Notes under the pieces: generated by a model
What the model was told of the DNA's origin: nothing
Databases searched by the model: none
The model's input: the letters and a program-made list of their open reading frames with translations, nothing else
Made by a program: the position numbers and the translations under genes
In this document: positions 56,297 through 64,000 of the stretch, piece after piece
How positions within the stretch are numbered: position 1 is the stretch's first letter
Layout of the letters: every line of letters starts with the position of its first letter
From: UBA2020 sp964551435
GTDB lineage: Bacteria > Pseudomonadota > Alphaproteobacteria > Micavibrionales > UBA2020
Direction: 5' to 3'
Assembly: GCA_964551435.1 (NCBI GenBank)
Contig: CAZKBS010000003.1
Span: 150,325 to 214,324 of the forward strand
DNA: 64,000 nt

Positions 56297-57706
56297 TTAA
56301 CGCTTCGCCGCCGCCGTTTGCCAGCCGCCGCCCAGGGATTTGTAAAGATCAACCGCCGCGTTCAAAAGCTCCAGCCGCACGCTCGCGTGATTATCCTCGG
56401 CGCTCAGCAAGGTGCGCTCGGCATCCAGCATGGTCTGGTAATCCACCGAACCCGCTTCGTACAAATCACGCGACAGGGCATAGGCTTTGCGCGCTTCCTG
56501 CATTGCGGTCGAGAGCGACACTTCTCTCTCGCGCGCCGCCTTGGCGCTCGAGAGCGCGTTTTCGACTTCCTGCATCGATGTTATGACGGTCTTGCGGTAA
56601 TTTTCGGCCAGTTCCGCCTGACGGGCACGGGCGCGGTCAACGCCGCCCTGCAACTGCCCGCCCTTGAAAATCGGCGCCGCCGCCGACGCCGCCAGCGCCA
56701 ATGCGACCGATGCCGGATCCGACAGCGGCGAGCGCGCGACCGTCGTGTCCAGCCCCAAATTCAACACCGGAAAGAACGCCGCGCGCGCCGCGCCGATATC
56801 GGCATTAGCGGCGACAAGGGTTTCTTCGGCGGCGCGAATATCGGGCCGCTGCGCCACCACGGCGGAGGGCTGCGAGAGCGGAATTTGCGGTACCGACACC
56901 GCCGCAAGACTGCGTGTTTTCAATTTCAAATCAACCGGCGCACGGCCCAGCAAAATGGACAGCGCATTTTCCGCCGCGCGTGCCTGATTGCCAAGCGCGG
57001 TCAGCGACGCTTCTGCCGATGCCAGGGACGTTTTCTGGCGCGACACATCCAGCGCCGATGCGGTGCCGGCGTTATAGCGCGCCTCGACAATGCGCAAAAC
57101 CTCGCGCGAGTTTTCAAGGTTGTTTTTGGCGATATCCATGCGTTCGCGCAAATTCAGCAAAAGGAAATACCCTTGCGCCACGTCGGATTTGACAACCAGT
57201 TCCAGCGCATCGCGGTCATAAACACTGCCGCGCAGGCTGGCTTCGGCCGCATTCAGCCCCGCACGGTTGCGCCCGAACAAATCGACTTCGTAGCCGACGG
57301 AAACGCCCAGACTGCCGCGGTTTTCGGATGTTGTTTTTCCGCTCGCGGGGTTGTTGCGGTTCCAGCCCGCGCCGGCAGAGGCATCGGCAGAGGGCAGCAG
57401 GGGCGCACCAGCGATTTTGGCTGCGGCGCGCGCCTGATCAATACGCGCCAGCGCGGCGCGCAGGTCGATGTTGTTTTCAAGCGCGTCCTGCATCAGCCGG
57501 TCAAGTTCGGTGCTTTTGAATTTTTTCCACCACTGCGCATCGATTTTTTCCTGCGCGGCGGTTTGCTTGGCGCTTTCGTCGCGCCAGCTTTGCGGCAGGT
57601 CGACTTGAGGCTCCGCATAATCGGGGCTCAGCTGGCATCCGCCCAGTATCAGGGCAAGCCCCATGATAGCGGCGCGCTGACAGATGATTTTTTTTGCTTT
57701 TTTCAT
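56297..57706 (-). CDS. Outer membrane efflux lipoprotein (TolC/NodT family)
   Basis: A 469-residue outer-membrane channel subunit. ATG 57706 with GAGGG 5 bases upstream; the lipobox LGGC follows the signal helix (IMGLALILGGC). Two duplicated OEP repeats hold the helical barrel: ALENNIDLRAALARIDQARAA early and ALSSAKAAREREVSLSTAM late, with the family motif YEVDLFGRNRAGLNAAEA. It closes the macAB operon, 18 bases after macB. Confidence 0.94.
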   Translation of the reverse strand: MKKAKKIICQRAAIMGLALILGGCQLSPDYAEPQVDLPQSWRDESAKQTAAQEKIDAQWWKKFKSTELDRLMQDALENNIDLRAALARIDQARAAAKIAGAPLLPSADASAGAGWNRNNPASGKTTSENRGSLGVSVGYEVDLFGRNRAGLNAAEASLRGSVYDRDALELVVKSDVAQGYFLLLNLRERMDIAKNNLENSREVLRIVEARYNAGTASALDVSRQKTSLASAEASLTALGNQARAAENALSILLGRAPVDLKLKTRSLAAVSVPQIPLSQPSAVVAQRPDIRAAEETLVAANADIGAARAAFFPVLNLGLDTTVARSPLSDPASVALALAASAAAPIFKGGQLQGGVDRARARQAELAENYRKTVITSMQEVENALSSAKAAREREVSLSTAMQEARKAYALSRDLYEAGSVDYQTMLDAERTLLSAEDNHASVRLELLNAAVDLYKSLGGGWQTAAAKR

Positions 57707-57724
57707 TGAAACCCTCAATTCCGT

Positions 57725-59650
57725 TTATTCAGACGCCAATGCCACCACAGGGTCAAGCCGCGCCGCCTTGCGCGCCGGCAAATACCCGAAAAGAATACCC
57801 GTCAGCACCGCCGAGGAAAAGGCCAGTATCGCCGGAAGCGCCGAAAAGACCACCTTCACATCCAAAAGTGCAATCCCCAGCCCCGCCAGAACACCCAGCG
57901 CCAGCCCCAGAAGTCCGCCGATGATACAAACGACCGCCGCCTCGATATTGAATTGCAGCATGATATCGCGCATGCGCGCCCCTGTCGCCATACGGATGCC
58001 GATTTCGCGCGTGCGTTCGGTCACGCTGACCAGCATGATATTCATAACCCCGATACCCCCGACCAGCAGCGATATCGCCGCGACAGCCCCCAATAGCACC
58101 GTCAGCGTATTTTGCGTTTGCGTCGCCATTTCCATGATGGAGGCCGTGTTGCGTATCATGAAATCCTCGGTACGGTGGCGGGTAATCAGCAGCTGGGTAA
58201 TTTCCGCCTGCGTGGCGTCAATGCCCGCAAGATCGGCAACCTTTACCGTGATATTGCTCAGGTAATTCTGGCCGAACATACGGGTGATGGCGGTTGTATA
58301 GGGGATAAAAGCGGCATCATCCTGATCCGAACCCCAAGGGGTCGCCCCCTTGACCGACAGAACGCCGATCACTTCAAAAGGGATATTGCTGACCAGCACA
58401 TATTTCCCGACGGGGTCTTCGCCATAGGGGAAGAGCGTATCGGCAACCGTTTTGCCAAGCACAATAACCGTCGCGTTGTTATTGACATCGCGCGCGTTGA
58501 AAAAACTGCCGCGCGCCACAGGCCAGTCGCGCACAACAGGCATGCCCACGCCAACACCGGAAATCGAACTTGCGTAATCAAGATTGCCGAAACGCAAGGT
58601 TGCGCGCCCGCTGCGCTCCGGCACCACCGCTTCGATATTGGAAAGCGCGGCAATCGCATCAGCGTCCGACGGCACCAGCGTTGCAATATCGCCGCTGCCG
58701 CGAAACCCCGCAATGCCGGGGCGGATAGACAGCACGTTCGTGCCCATGGCGCTGATCTGGTCGAGGACTTTTTGCTTGCTGCCGTTACCGACCGCCATCA
58801 TCGTCACCACCGCCGCCACACCAATGATAATACCCAGCAGCGTCAGCGCGGTTCTGAACATATTGACCCGAAGCGCACGAATAGCTGTGACGAAAGATTC
58901 TGCGACATCCGCCATAATCCCCGCGCTGCCGCCTTGCGCGCGCGGCGCGGCGGTGTTTTTTTGCGGGGCGGCGCCGTTATCCTCGATAATCTTGCCATCG
59001 TGGATACGCACGGTACGCTGTGCATGTGCGGCGACTTTTTCGTCGTGGGTAATCAGAATAATCGTGCGGCCGTCGGCATGCAGTTGTTTGAGCAGGTTCA
59101 TCACCTCCTCCCCGCTGCGGCTGTCGAGGGCGCCGGTGGGCTCGTCCGCCAGAATGACGGGGGGATCGTTCATCAGCGCCCGGGCAATCGCCACACGCTG
59201 CTGCTGGCCACCCGACAGTTGCGACGGGCGGTGATCGCCGCGGTCACCCAGCCCCAGCCGCGATAAAAGCATCTGCGCGCGTTTTTGCCGTGCGGCGCGC
59301 GGCAGACCTTCGTAGAGGCCGGGGATAGAAACATTTTCCTCCGCCGTTGCGGTTGAAAGCAGGTTATAGCGCTGAAAAACGAACCCGAATGTGCGCCGGC
59401 GCAGGGCCGCGAGCGCGTCGCTGTCAAGGCCCGCGACATCGGTGCCGTGGATGTGATAGCTGCCGCCCGTCGGGCGGTCAAGACAGCCGAGGATATTCAT
59501 CAGCGTCGATTTACCCGACCCCGATTGCCCCATAATCGCCACGAATTCACCCGCGCCGATGCGCAGCGATACGCCATCCAGCGCACGCACCGTTGTCTCG
59601 CCGCTTTGGTAATGGCGCGATACGTTTTGAATGTCGATAAGCACGGTCAT
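57725..59650 (-). CDS. macB: MacB-type ABC transporter, ATPase-permease fusion
   Basis: A 641-residue transporter. The N-terminal ATPase has Walker A GQSGSGKSTL, signature LSGGQQQR and Walker B VILADEPTGALD; the linker leads to a first helix (LTLLGIIIGVAAVVTMMAVG), a periplasmic domain (about 300-520) and three C-terminal helices (ISLLVGGIGVMNIMLVSV, CIIGGLLGLALGVLAGLGIA, ILFGYLPARKA). This is the mechanotransmission MacB layout that exports macrolides, peptides or lipids. Operon order is macA-macB-channel. Confidence 0.96.
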   Translation of the reverse strand: MTVLIDIQNVSRHYQSGETTVRALDGVSLRIGAGEFVAIMGQSGSGKSTLMNILGCLDRPTGGSYHIHGTDVAGLDSDALAALRRRTFGFVFQRYNLLSTATAEENVSIPGLYEGLPRAARQKRAQMLLSRLGLGDRGDHRPSQLSGGQQQRVAIARALMNDPPVILADEPTGALDSRSGEEVMNLLKQLHADGRTIILITHDEKVAAHAQRTVRIHDGKIIEDNGAAPQKNTAAPRAQGGSAGIMADVAESFVTAIRALRVNMFRTALTLLGIIIGVAAVVTMMAVGNGSKQKVLDQISAMGTNVLSIRPGIAGFRGSGDIATLVPSDADAIAALSNIEAVVPERSGRATLRFGNLDYASSISGVGVGMPVVRDWPVARGSFFNARDVNNNATVIVLGKTVADTLFPYGEDPVGKYVLVSNIPFEVIGVLSVKGATPWGSDQDDAAFIPYTTAITRMFGQNYLSNITVKVADLAGIDATQAEITQLLITRHRTEDFMIRNTASIMEMATQTQNTLTVLLGAVAAISLLVGGIGVMNIMLVSVTERTREIGIRMATGARMRDIMLQFNIEAAVVCIIGGLLGLALGVLAGLGIALLDVKVVFSALPAILAFSSAVLTGILFGYLPARKAARLDPVVALASE

Positions 59651-59667
59651 GCCGGTATTCCTGCACT

Positions 59668-60855
59668 TTACAGCCGCGGCATGCCGCCGCGCATACCGCG
59701 GCCGCCACCCGCATTGTTGCTGTTCGCCGGCAGCAGCGCCGCCGCCGCCGCAACCTTGTCACCGACGGCAAGGCCGCCGCGCACCTCGGCCATGGTACGG
59801 CTCATCAGACCGATATGCACAATAGCCGTCCGGGTTTTTCCGGCGGCATCTACCTTGCGCACCTCATAGGCCTGTCCCTTGTCGTTGTCCTCTGCCGTGA
59901 CGCGTTTTCCGAGTGCGGCGACGGGCAGCAGGGGCACTTTTTCCGCGCGGCCCAGCACGAAGAACATCTGCGTGCTCATGCCTGTCATCAGCTGGCGGTC
60001 TTTGTTGTCTACATCGACCAGCACGTTATAAAGCACGACGTCATTGATAACCTCGGGCGAAGGCAGAATCTGGCGCACTTCACCCTGCCAGCGGCGGCCC
60101 TGCGATCCCAGTGTCGTAAAATAGACCTCCATCCCCGGCTTCAGGCGCATGACATCCGCCTCCGCCACCTGCGCGCGCACGGTCATGACATCAAGGTTCG
60201 CCAGCTGCACCACCGTCGGCGCGGATTGGGACGCATTGAGTGTCTGTCCCTCGCGCACATCCTTGACAACGACCGTGCCGTCCATGGGGGCGTAGATTTT
60301 GGTATAGCCGAGGTTCGCCTTGCTCTCGTCAAGGCTGGACTGCGCCTCTTCCATCTGCGCGCTCAAGGCCTCGAGCTGCGCGCGCGCCACGGTCAGGGCG
60401 GTTTCGGTGCCATCGAAAGTATCCTGACTGATCGCATTGTTCTTGATGAGCTGTTCGCTGCGCGCGTGCTGCTGCTGCGCCAGCTTGATCGCGGCCTGCT
60501 GCTGCGCCAGCTGCGCCCCCAGCTGCTTGACGCGCGCCTGACCGGATTGCACCTGCGCCTCGTAAATCTTGGGGTCTATCTCGGCAATCAGATCGCCGGC
60601 CTTGACGGTATCGCCCAGCTCGACGTGGATTTTTTCCAGCTGGCCCGACACCTGCACACCGACGTCGACGTATTCCTTCGGCTCCAGCTTGCCCTGCGCG
60701 GTGACGAGGTCTTCGATCATGCCCGTTTCAATCGTCATGACGGTCGATATGGCGGCCGCCTTTTCCTGTGCGGCGCGGGATTTTGTATAATAATAGCCAC
60801 CCCCTGCTGCGACGCACAAAAGAACCGCGATCACGACCCATTTTTTCTTTTTCAC
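59668..60855 (-). CDS. macA: MacA-type periplasmic adaptor protein
   Basis: A 395-residue membrane-fusion protein. GTG 60855 (GGAG 7 bases upstream) gives a short basic N-terminus and one anchor helix (WVVIAVLLCVAAGGGYYYT); a TTG start at 60912 is less likely. VDVGVQVSGQLEKIHVELGD is the lipoyl half, a long coiled coil follows (QLAQQQAAIKLAQQQHARSE, QLEALSAQMEEAQSSLDES), then YAPMDGTVVVKDVREGQ, the second lipoyl half, and a beta-barrel. The C-terminus is Gly/Arg/Met-rich. It bridges macB and the outer-membrane channel. Confidence 0.94.
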   Translation of the reverse strand: MKKKKWVVIAVLLCVAAGGGYYYTKSRAAQEKAAAISTVMTIETGMIEDLVTAQGKLEPKEYVDVGVQVSGQLEKIHVELGDTVKAGDLIAEIDPKIYEAQVQSGQARVKQLGAQLAQQQAAIKLAQQQHARSEQLIKNNAISQDTFDGTETALTVARAQLEALSAQMEEAQSSLDESKANLGYTKIYAPMDGTVVVKDVREGQTLNASQSAPTVVQLANLDVMTVRAQVAEADVMRLKPGMEVYFTTLGSQGRRWQGEVRQILPSPEVINDVVLYNVLVDVDNKDRQLMTGMSTQMFFVLGRAEKVPLLPVAALGKRVTAEDNDKGQAYEVRKVDAAGKTRTAIVHIGLMSRTMAEVRGGLAVGDKVAAAAALLPANSNNAGGGRGMRGGMPRL

Positions 60856-61104
60856 GCTCGAACTCCGCTGTGTCTTGCTGCCGGATTGAATTTTGCGCAC
60901 AGGAAACTGCAAGGATTATGCCGTTTGAAGCCCCCTTCTGCACCATGACACGGCGCAGCATAGCGAAACCCTGCACACGGCGCACAAGATTTTGATATGT
61001 ATAGGAAAAATTTAGCGCCGCCGCTTGAATGACCTACCGCCCCAAGCTACACTTCTCGGGCTGCAAAAACCATAAAATACACCGCAAAAAACAGGCAGAG
61101 GGAC

Positions 61105-61734
61105 ATGACAGGTAAAACATCGCCGCGCCCCGCGCGCATCACAAACCGCAAGGTCGAATTCGACGGCTACCACCGCCTCGAAACCATCAGCTGCGTACCG
61201 CAAAGCCTGCGCCATGACGGCGAAGCGGCGGAGATGACGCGCGAGGTGATGTTCTGCAAGAAAATCGCCGCCGTGCTGCTGTATGCCCCCGAAAGCGACC
61301 GTATTTTGCTGAACCAGCAATTCCGCCTCGGCGCGATGATGGCGGGCTGCGAAAACCCGTTTTTGTACGAAGTCGCCGCCGGCGCCGTGGACGACGGCGA
61401 AAGCGTCGAAGATGCCGCGCGCCGCGAAGCGCTCGAAGAAACCGGCGCCGCGGTGGGCGATCTTGAATTCGTCGCCAAATGCTATACCAGCGCGGGCTGC
61501 CTTGCCGAGGAATTCCATCTTTATATCGGTCGCATTTCCGTCTCCGCCGAAAGCGGTTTTCACGGACTGGAAGACGAAGGCGAAGAGATTAAAACCCACC
61601 TGCTGCCCGCATCCGAGGTTTTCGCCATGCTCGACCGCGGCGAGATTATGAACGCACCCGCGGCCGTGCTGATGCACTGGTTTGCGCGGCATCACAACAA
61701 CATTCGCCAGCGCTGGCTGGCAAAGGCGGCCTGA
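61105..61734 (+). CDS. Nudix hydrolase, ADP-ribose pyrophosphatase type
   Basis: A 209-residue Nudix protein. The box is intact (GAVDDGESVEDAARREAL then EETGA). LNQQFRLGAMMAG and KCYTSAGCLAEEFHLYIG are the features of NudF-like nucleoside diphosphate-sugar hydrolases. It is divergent from macA across 249 bases in which I see no clear promoter, and leads directly into the sulfurtransferase gene. Confidence 0.9.
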   Translation: MTGKTSPRPARITNRKVEFDGYHRLETISCVPQSLRHDGEAAEMTREVMFCKKIAAVLLYAPESDRILLNQQFRLGAMMAGCENPFLYEVAAGAVDDGESVEDAARREALEETGAAVGDLEFVAKCYTSAGCLAEEFHLYIGRISVSAESGFHGLEDEGEEIKTHLLPASEVFAMLDRGEIMNAPAAVLMHWFARHHNNIRQRWLAKAA

Positions 61735-61735
61735 A

Positions 61736-62575
61736 ATGACAATCCCTGCCCTGATTTCCGCATCGGAATTGCAAAAAATCGTCACCGCGCCGACGACCAG
61801 AATTCTCGATGCCAGTTATGGCCTGCCGCCGCTGCCGGTACGCATCGGCGATGCGCGCGCCTTTGACATCGACGATATCGCAGACCCCGCCGCGCCGCTG
61901 GCACATACCGTACCGGATGCCGCCCTGTTCGCGCAAAAAGTATCCGCGCTGGGCATTTCAAACGGCGATACGGTGGTTGTTTACGACCGCAGCGGCATGC
62001 ATATGGCCGCCGCGCGCGCGTGGTGGATGTTCCGCCTGTTCGGTCATGACAACGTACGTATCCTTAATGGCGGCCTGCCCGCATGGGTGGCTGCCGGCCT
62101 GCCCGTCACGCCGCTGCCCGATGACCTGCCCGATGCGCCCGCCGGACAATTCACCGCCACGCTGCGCCCCGGACTGCTGAAGCTGAAAGAAGACATTCTG
62201 GCGAATATCGAGGGCAAGGATTTCCTGCTGCTGGATGCGCGCGATGGCCGCCGTTATAGCGGCGAGATGGCCGAACCGCGCCCCGGCATGCAAAGCGGTC
62301 ACGTGCCCGGCTCCCTCAGCGCCCCGTTTGCCGAACTGATTGACGCGCAAAGCGGGCTTCTGCGCAGCAAAGACGATATCCGCGCCATTTTCGCCGCCAG
62401 AAATGTCGATTTGTCCCGCCCGCTCGCCTGCACTTGCGGCAGCGGCGTAACCGCCTGCGTTGTCGCGCTGGCGCTGCATGAAATCGGCCACACCGATGCC
62501 GCCGTCTATGACGGTTCATGGAGCGAATGGGGCGGCGATGCCAACCTTCCCAAAAAACAGGGCCTGACGCCATGA
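61736..62575 (+). CDS. 3-mercaptopyruvate sulfurtransferase
   Basis: A 279-residue two-domain rhodanese protein. ATG 61736 lies one base after the Nudix stop. The C-terminal domain has the active loop CGSGVTA with the catalytic Cys, which in this form (CG[S/T]GVTA) marks mercaptopyruvate rather than thiosulfate as substrate; LDARDGRRYSGEMAEPRPG precedes it. The N-terminal domain has DASYGLPP and VVVYDRSGMHMA. Overlaps metC (ATGA), a sensible sulfur pairing. Confidence 0.93.
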   Translation: MTIPALISASELQKIVTAPTTRILDASYGLPPLPVRIGDARAFDIDDIADPAAPLAHTVPDAALFAQKVSALGISNGDTVVVYDRSGMHMAAARAWWMFRLFGHDNVRILNGGLPAWVAAGLPVTPLPDDLPDAPAGQFTATLRPGLLKLKEDILANIEGKDFLLLDARDGRRYSGEMAEPRPGMQSGHVPGSLSAPFAELIDAQSGLLRSKDDIRAIFAARNVDLSRPLACTCGSGVTACVVALALHEIGHTDAAVYDGSWSEWGGDANLPKKQGLTP

Positions 62576-63726
62576 CCCAAAAAAGCTTCGAAACCTTGCT
62601 GACGCATGCCGGATCCAAACCCGATGAATATCACGGCGCGGTCAACGTGCCGCCGCACCGCATGTCGACCATCGTGTTTCGTAACTATGCCGATTTCGAA
62701 AAAGTGCCCAATGTGCCCTATTCGTACGGTCGCGCGGGCACGCCGTCCAGCGCGGCATTCGAAGAAGCCATCGCCGCCATCGAAGGCGCGTACCGCAGCG
62801 TATCCACCTGCTCCGGCCTTTCGGCCATCGTTGTGGTGCTGATGGCTTTCACGCAGGCGGGCGATCATGTGCTCATGACCGATAACTGCTACGGCCCCAG
62901 CCGCAAGTCGTGCGAGGAAATCCTGCGCCGCTTCGGCGTCGATGTCGAATACTACCCGCCGATGATTGGCAAGGATATCGAAAAACTCTTCCGCCCGAAT
63001 ACCAAACTGGTGTTCATGGAAGCGCCCGGCTCGCTGACTTTCGAAGTGCAGGACATCGGCGCCATCACCGCCGCCGCGAAAAAGGCCGGTATCAAAACCG
63101 CTATCGACAACAGCTGGGCAACGCCGCTGTTTTTCCGCCCCATCGATTTCGGCATTGATGTGTCGATGATGACCGCGACCAAATATATCTCAGGCCATTC
63201 CGACTGCATGCTGGGCGTGGTCTCCACGAACGAAGGGTCATGGCCGCAGGTCAAACGCACCGCGCTGATGCTGGGCCTGTGCGGCGGATCGGAAGAGCTT
63301 TATCTGGGTCTGCGCGGTCTGCGCACGCTGAATGTTCGCATGCTGCAACACCAGAAAAACGCGCTTGATATCGCGACATGGCTGGCCGCGCAGCCGCAGG
63401 TGAAACGCGTACATCACCCCGCCCTGCCATCCTGCCCCGGACATGACAACTGGAAAAAATACTACAAAGGATCTTCGGGCACCTTTGGCATTATCCTGCA
63501 CCAGACAAACCGCGAAAAAATCGCCGCCATGCTGGACGGAATGGAGATTTTCAACCTCGGTTTCAGCTGGGGCGGGTTTGAATCCCTGCTGTTCCCCGAA
63601 CAGCCCAAACCCATCCGCACGGCCGAGAAATGGACCGAAGAGGGCTTTTCCCTGCGCCTGCATATCGGGCTTGAAGACGCCGCGGATCTGCGCGCCGATC
63701 TGGCCGCCGGACTTGCCCGGCTTTGA
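62572..63726 (+). CDS. metC: Cystathionine beta-lyase
   Basis: A 384-residue PLP enzyme of the Cys/Met metabolism family, splitting cystathionine to homocysteine, pyruvate and ammonia. YSYGRAGTPSSAAFEEAIAA is the substrate-binding segment, and TATKYISGHSD carries the PLP lysine; AIDNSWATPLFF has the PLP-binding Asp. The Trp-containing WATP segment favours beta-lyase over gamma-synthase. Together with the sulfurtransferase, it forms a sulfur amino-acid breakdown pair. Confidence 0.93.
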   Translation: MTQKSFETLLTHAGSKPDEYHGAVNVPPHRMSTIVFRNYADFEKVPNVPYSYGRAGTPSSAAFEEAIAAIEGAYRSVSTCSGLSAIVVVLMAFTQAGDHVLMTDNCYGPSRKSCEEILRRFGVDVEYYPPMIGKDIEKLFRPNTKLVFMEAPGSLTFEVQDIGAITAAAKKAGIKTAIDNSWATPLFFRPIDFGIDVSMMTATKYISGHSDCMLGVVSTNEGSWPQVKRTALMLGLCGGSEELYLGLRGLRTLNVRMLQHQKNALDIATWLAAQPQVKRVHHPALPSCPGHDNWKKYYKGSSGTFGIILHQTNREKIAAMLDGMEIFNLGFSWGGFESLLFPEQPKPIRTAEKWTEEGFSLRLHIGLEDAADLRADLAAGLARL

Positions 63727-63749
63727 AAAGTGCGCGATAATCAAAGGGT

Positions 63750-64000
63750 ATGCAATCCAAAGTCATCGTCTCCATACTTCTGGGTTTTTTTGTTCTGGGC
63801 AACGTAGCTGTCCAGGATCCTGACAACACCTTTGTCCGCATGGCGTTTTACGCTTATGTCGGCGTTTCGGTTGGCGTTATCGCGCATTTTTACCTCTCTC
63901 TCTGGCGACGCCCGAAGAAGGACGAGGACACGGACGCCGGTGATGAAACCCCAGCCGCTGCACAGTCGACGGGGGATACGGCATACCCGCCCGTTGCTAG
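63750..64000 (+). CDS. Small membrane protein, 3' end outside window
   Basis: At least 83 residues; the frame is still open at the right edge. It has an N-terminal hydrophobic segment (VIVSILLGFFVLGNVAV), a second one (AFYAYVGVSVGVIAHFYLSLW), and a Lys/Asp-rich then Ala/Thr-rich tail. AAAGG stands only two bases before the ATG, so the start is not secure. Not recognised. Confidence 0.5.
   Translation, partial: MQSKVIVSILLGFFVLGNVAVQDPDNTFVRMAFYAYVGVSVGVIAHFYLSLWRRPKKDEDTDAGDETPAAAQSTGDTAYPPVA

Overview
The window is a GC-rich, gene-dense piece of an alphaproteobacterial chromosome. Support comes from the gene content and order: an aa3-type cytochrome oxidase cluster (ctaC-ctaD-ctaB-small ORF-ctaG-ctaE-DUF983), an rpmH-rnpA-yidD-yidC-engB string, a CckA-like hybrid kinase, and alphaproteobacterial families such as the vgr-related HExxH protein. 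I cannot place it below class with confidence; a Micavibrio- or Rhodospirillales-like relative is a guess. I see no transposase, integrase, phage gene or CRISPR array. It reads as core chromosome with a few accessory genes.

Layout. 1-6659 (mostly minus): a HAD-IIA hydrolase cut by the window edge, a degenerate EAL-domain membrane protein coupled to pyrD, thrC, an M32 carboxypeptidase and SURF1. 6747-7355 (plus): a vgr-related HExxH protein that separates SURF1 from the oxidase operon. 7378-13123 (minus): cytochrome oxidase subunits and assembly factors, with two striking hairpin regions between genes. 13335-17148 (minus): a small unknown gene, engB, yidC, yidD, rnpA and rpmH, read from a near-consensus promoter. 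17482-23370: tRNA-Arg, an FKBP isomerase, a PDZ/M48 lipoprotein peptidase, hisC, a methyltransferase, mutT, dnaQ and a parvulin-type isomerase. 23648-26353: secA. 26536-32013 (minus): a helical unknown protein, glpK, glpD and a sensor-less hybrid histidine kinase. 32156-35997 (minus): a leucine-dehydrogenase-type enzyme, an SpoU methyltransferase and acetoacetate-CoA ligase. 36164-43651: a short BufC/HvfC-like protein, an alpha/beta hydrolase, a TPR protein, a Cys-rich secreted protein coupled to ispE, a Sel1-repeat membrane protein, tRNA-Gln and a protein resembling a CbxX-type AAA domain without its P-loop lysine. 43756-47975: L-lactate dehydrogenase, then two alpha/beta hydrolases and a HAD hydrolase in one operon (the first hydrolase has a frame break), then a small unknown gene. 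48156-56206: an envelope-related stretch with a large multi-pass protein carrying a peptidoglycan-binding domain, a TIGR03862-type flavoprotein, a divergent bifunctional penicillin-binding protein split by a frame break, and a second copy of the alpha/beta hydrolase. 56297-60855 (minus): a MacA-MacB-TolC-type tripartite exporter operon. 61105-64000 (plus): Nudix hydrolase, 3-mercaptopyruvate sulfurtransferase, cystathionine beta-lyase, and a partial small membrane protein.

Many adjacent genes share ATGA or TAATG stop-start overlaps (pyrD/EAL, thrC/pyrD, ctaD/ctaB, yidC/engB, dnaQ/mutT, acetoacetate-CoA ligase/SpoU, Cys-rich protein/ispE, sulfurtransferase/metC), which points to translational coupling. 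The observations most worth following are the three identical hairpins after ctaG, the 16-bp inverted repeat after ctaE, the lysine-less CbxX-like protein, the uncharacterised envelope protein at 48156, the two frame breaks at short A-runs, and palindromes lying on clear promoters.
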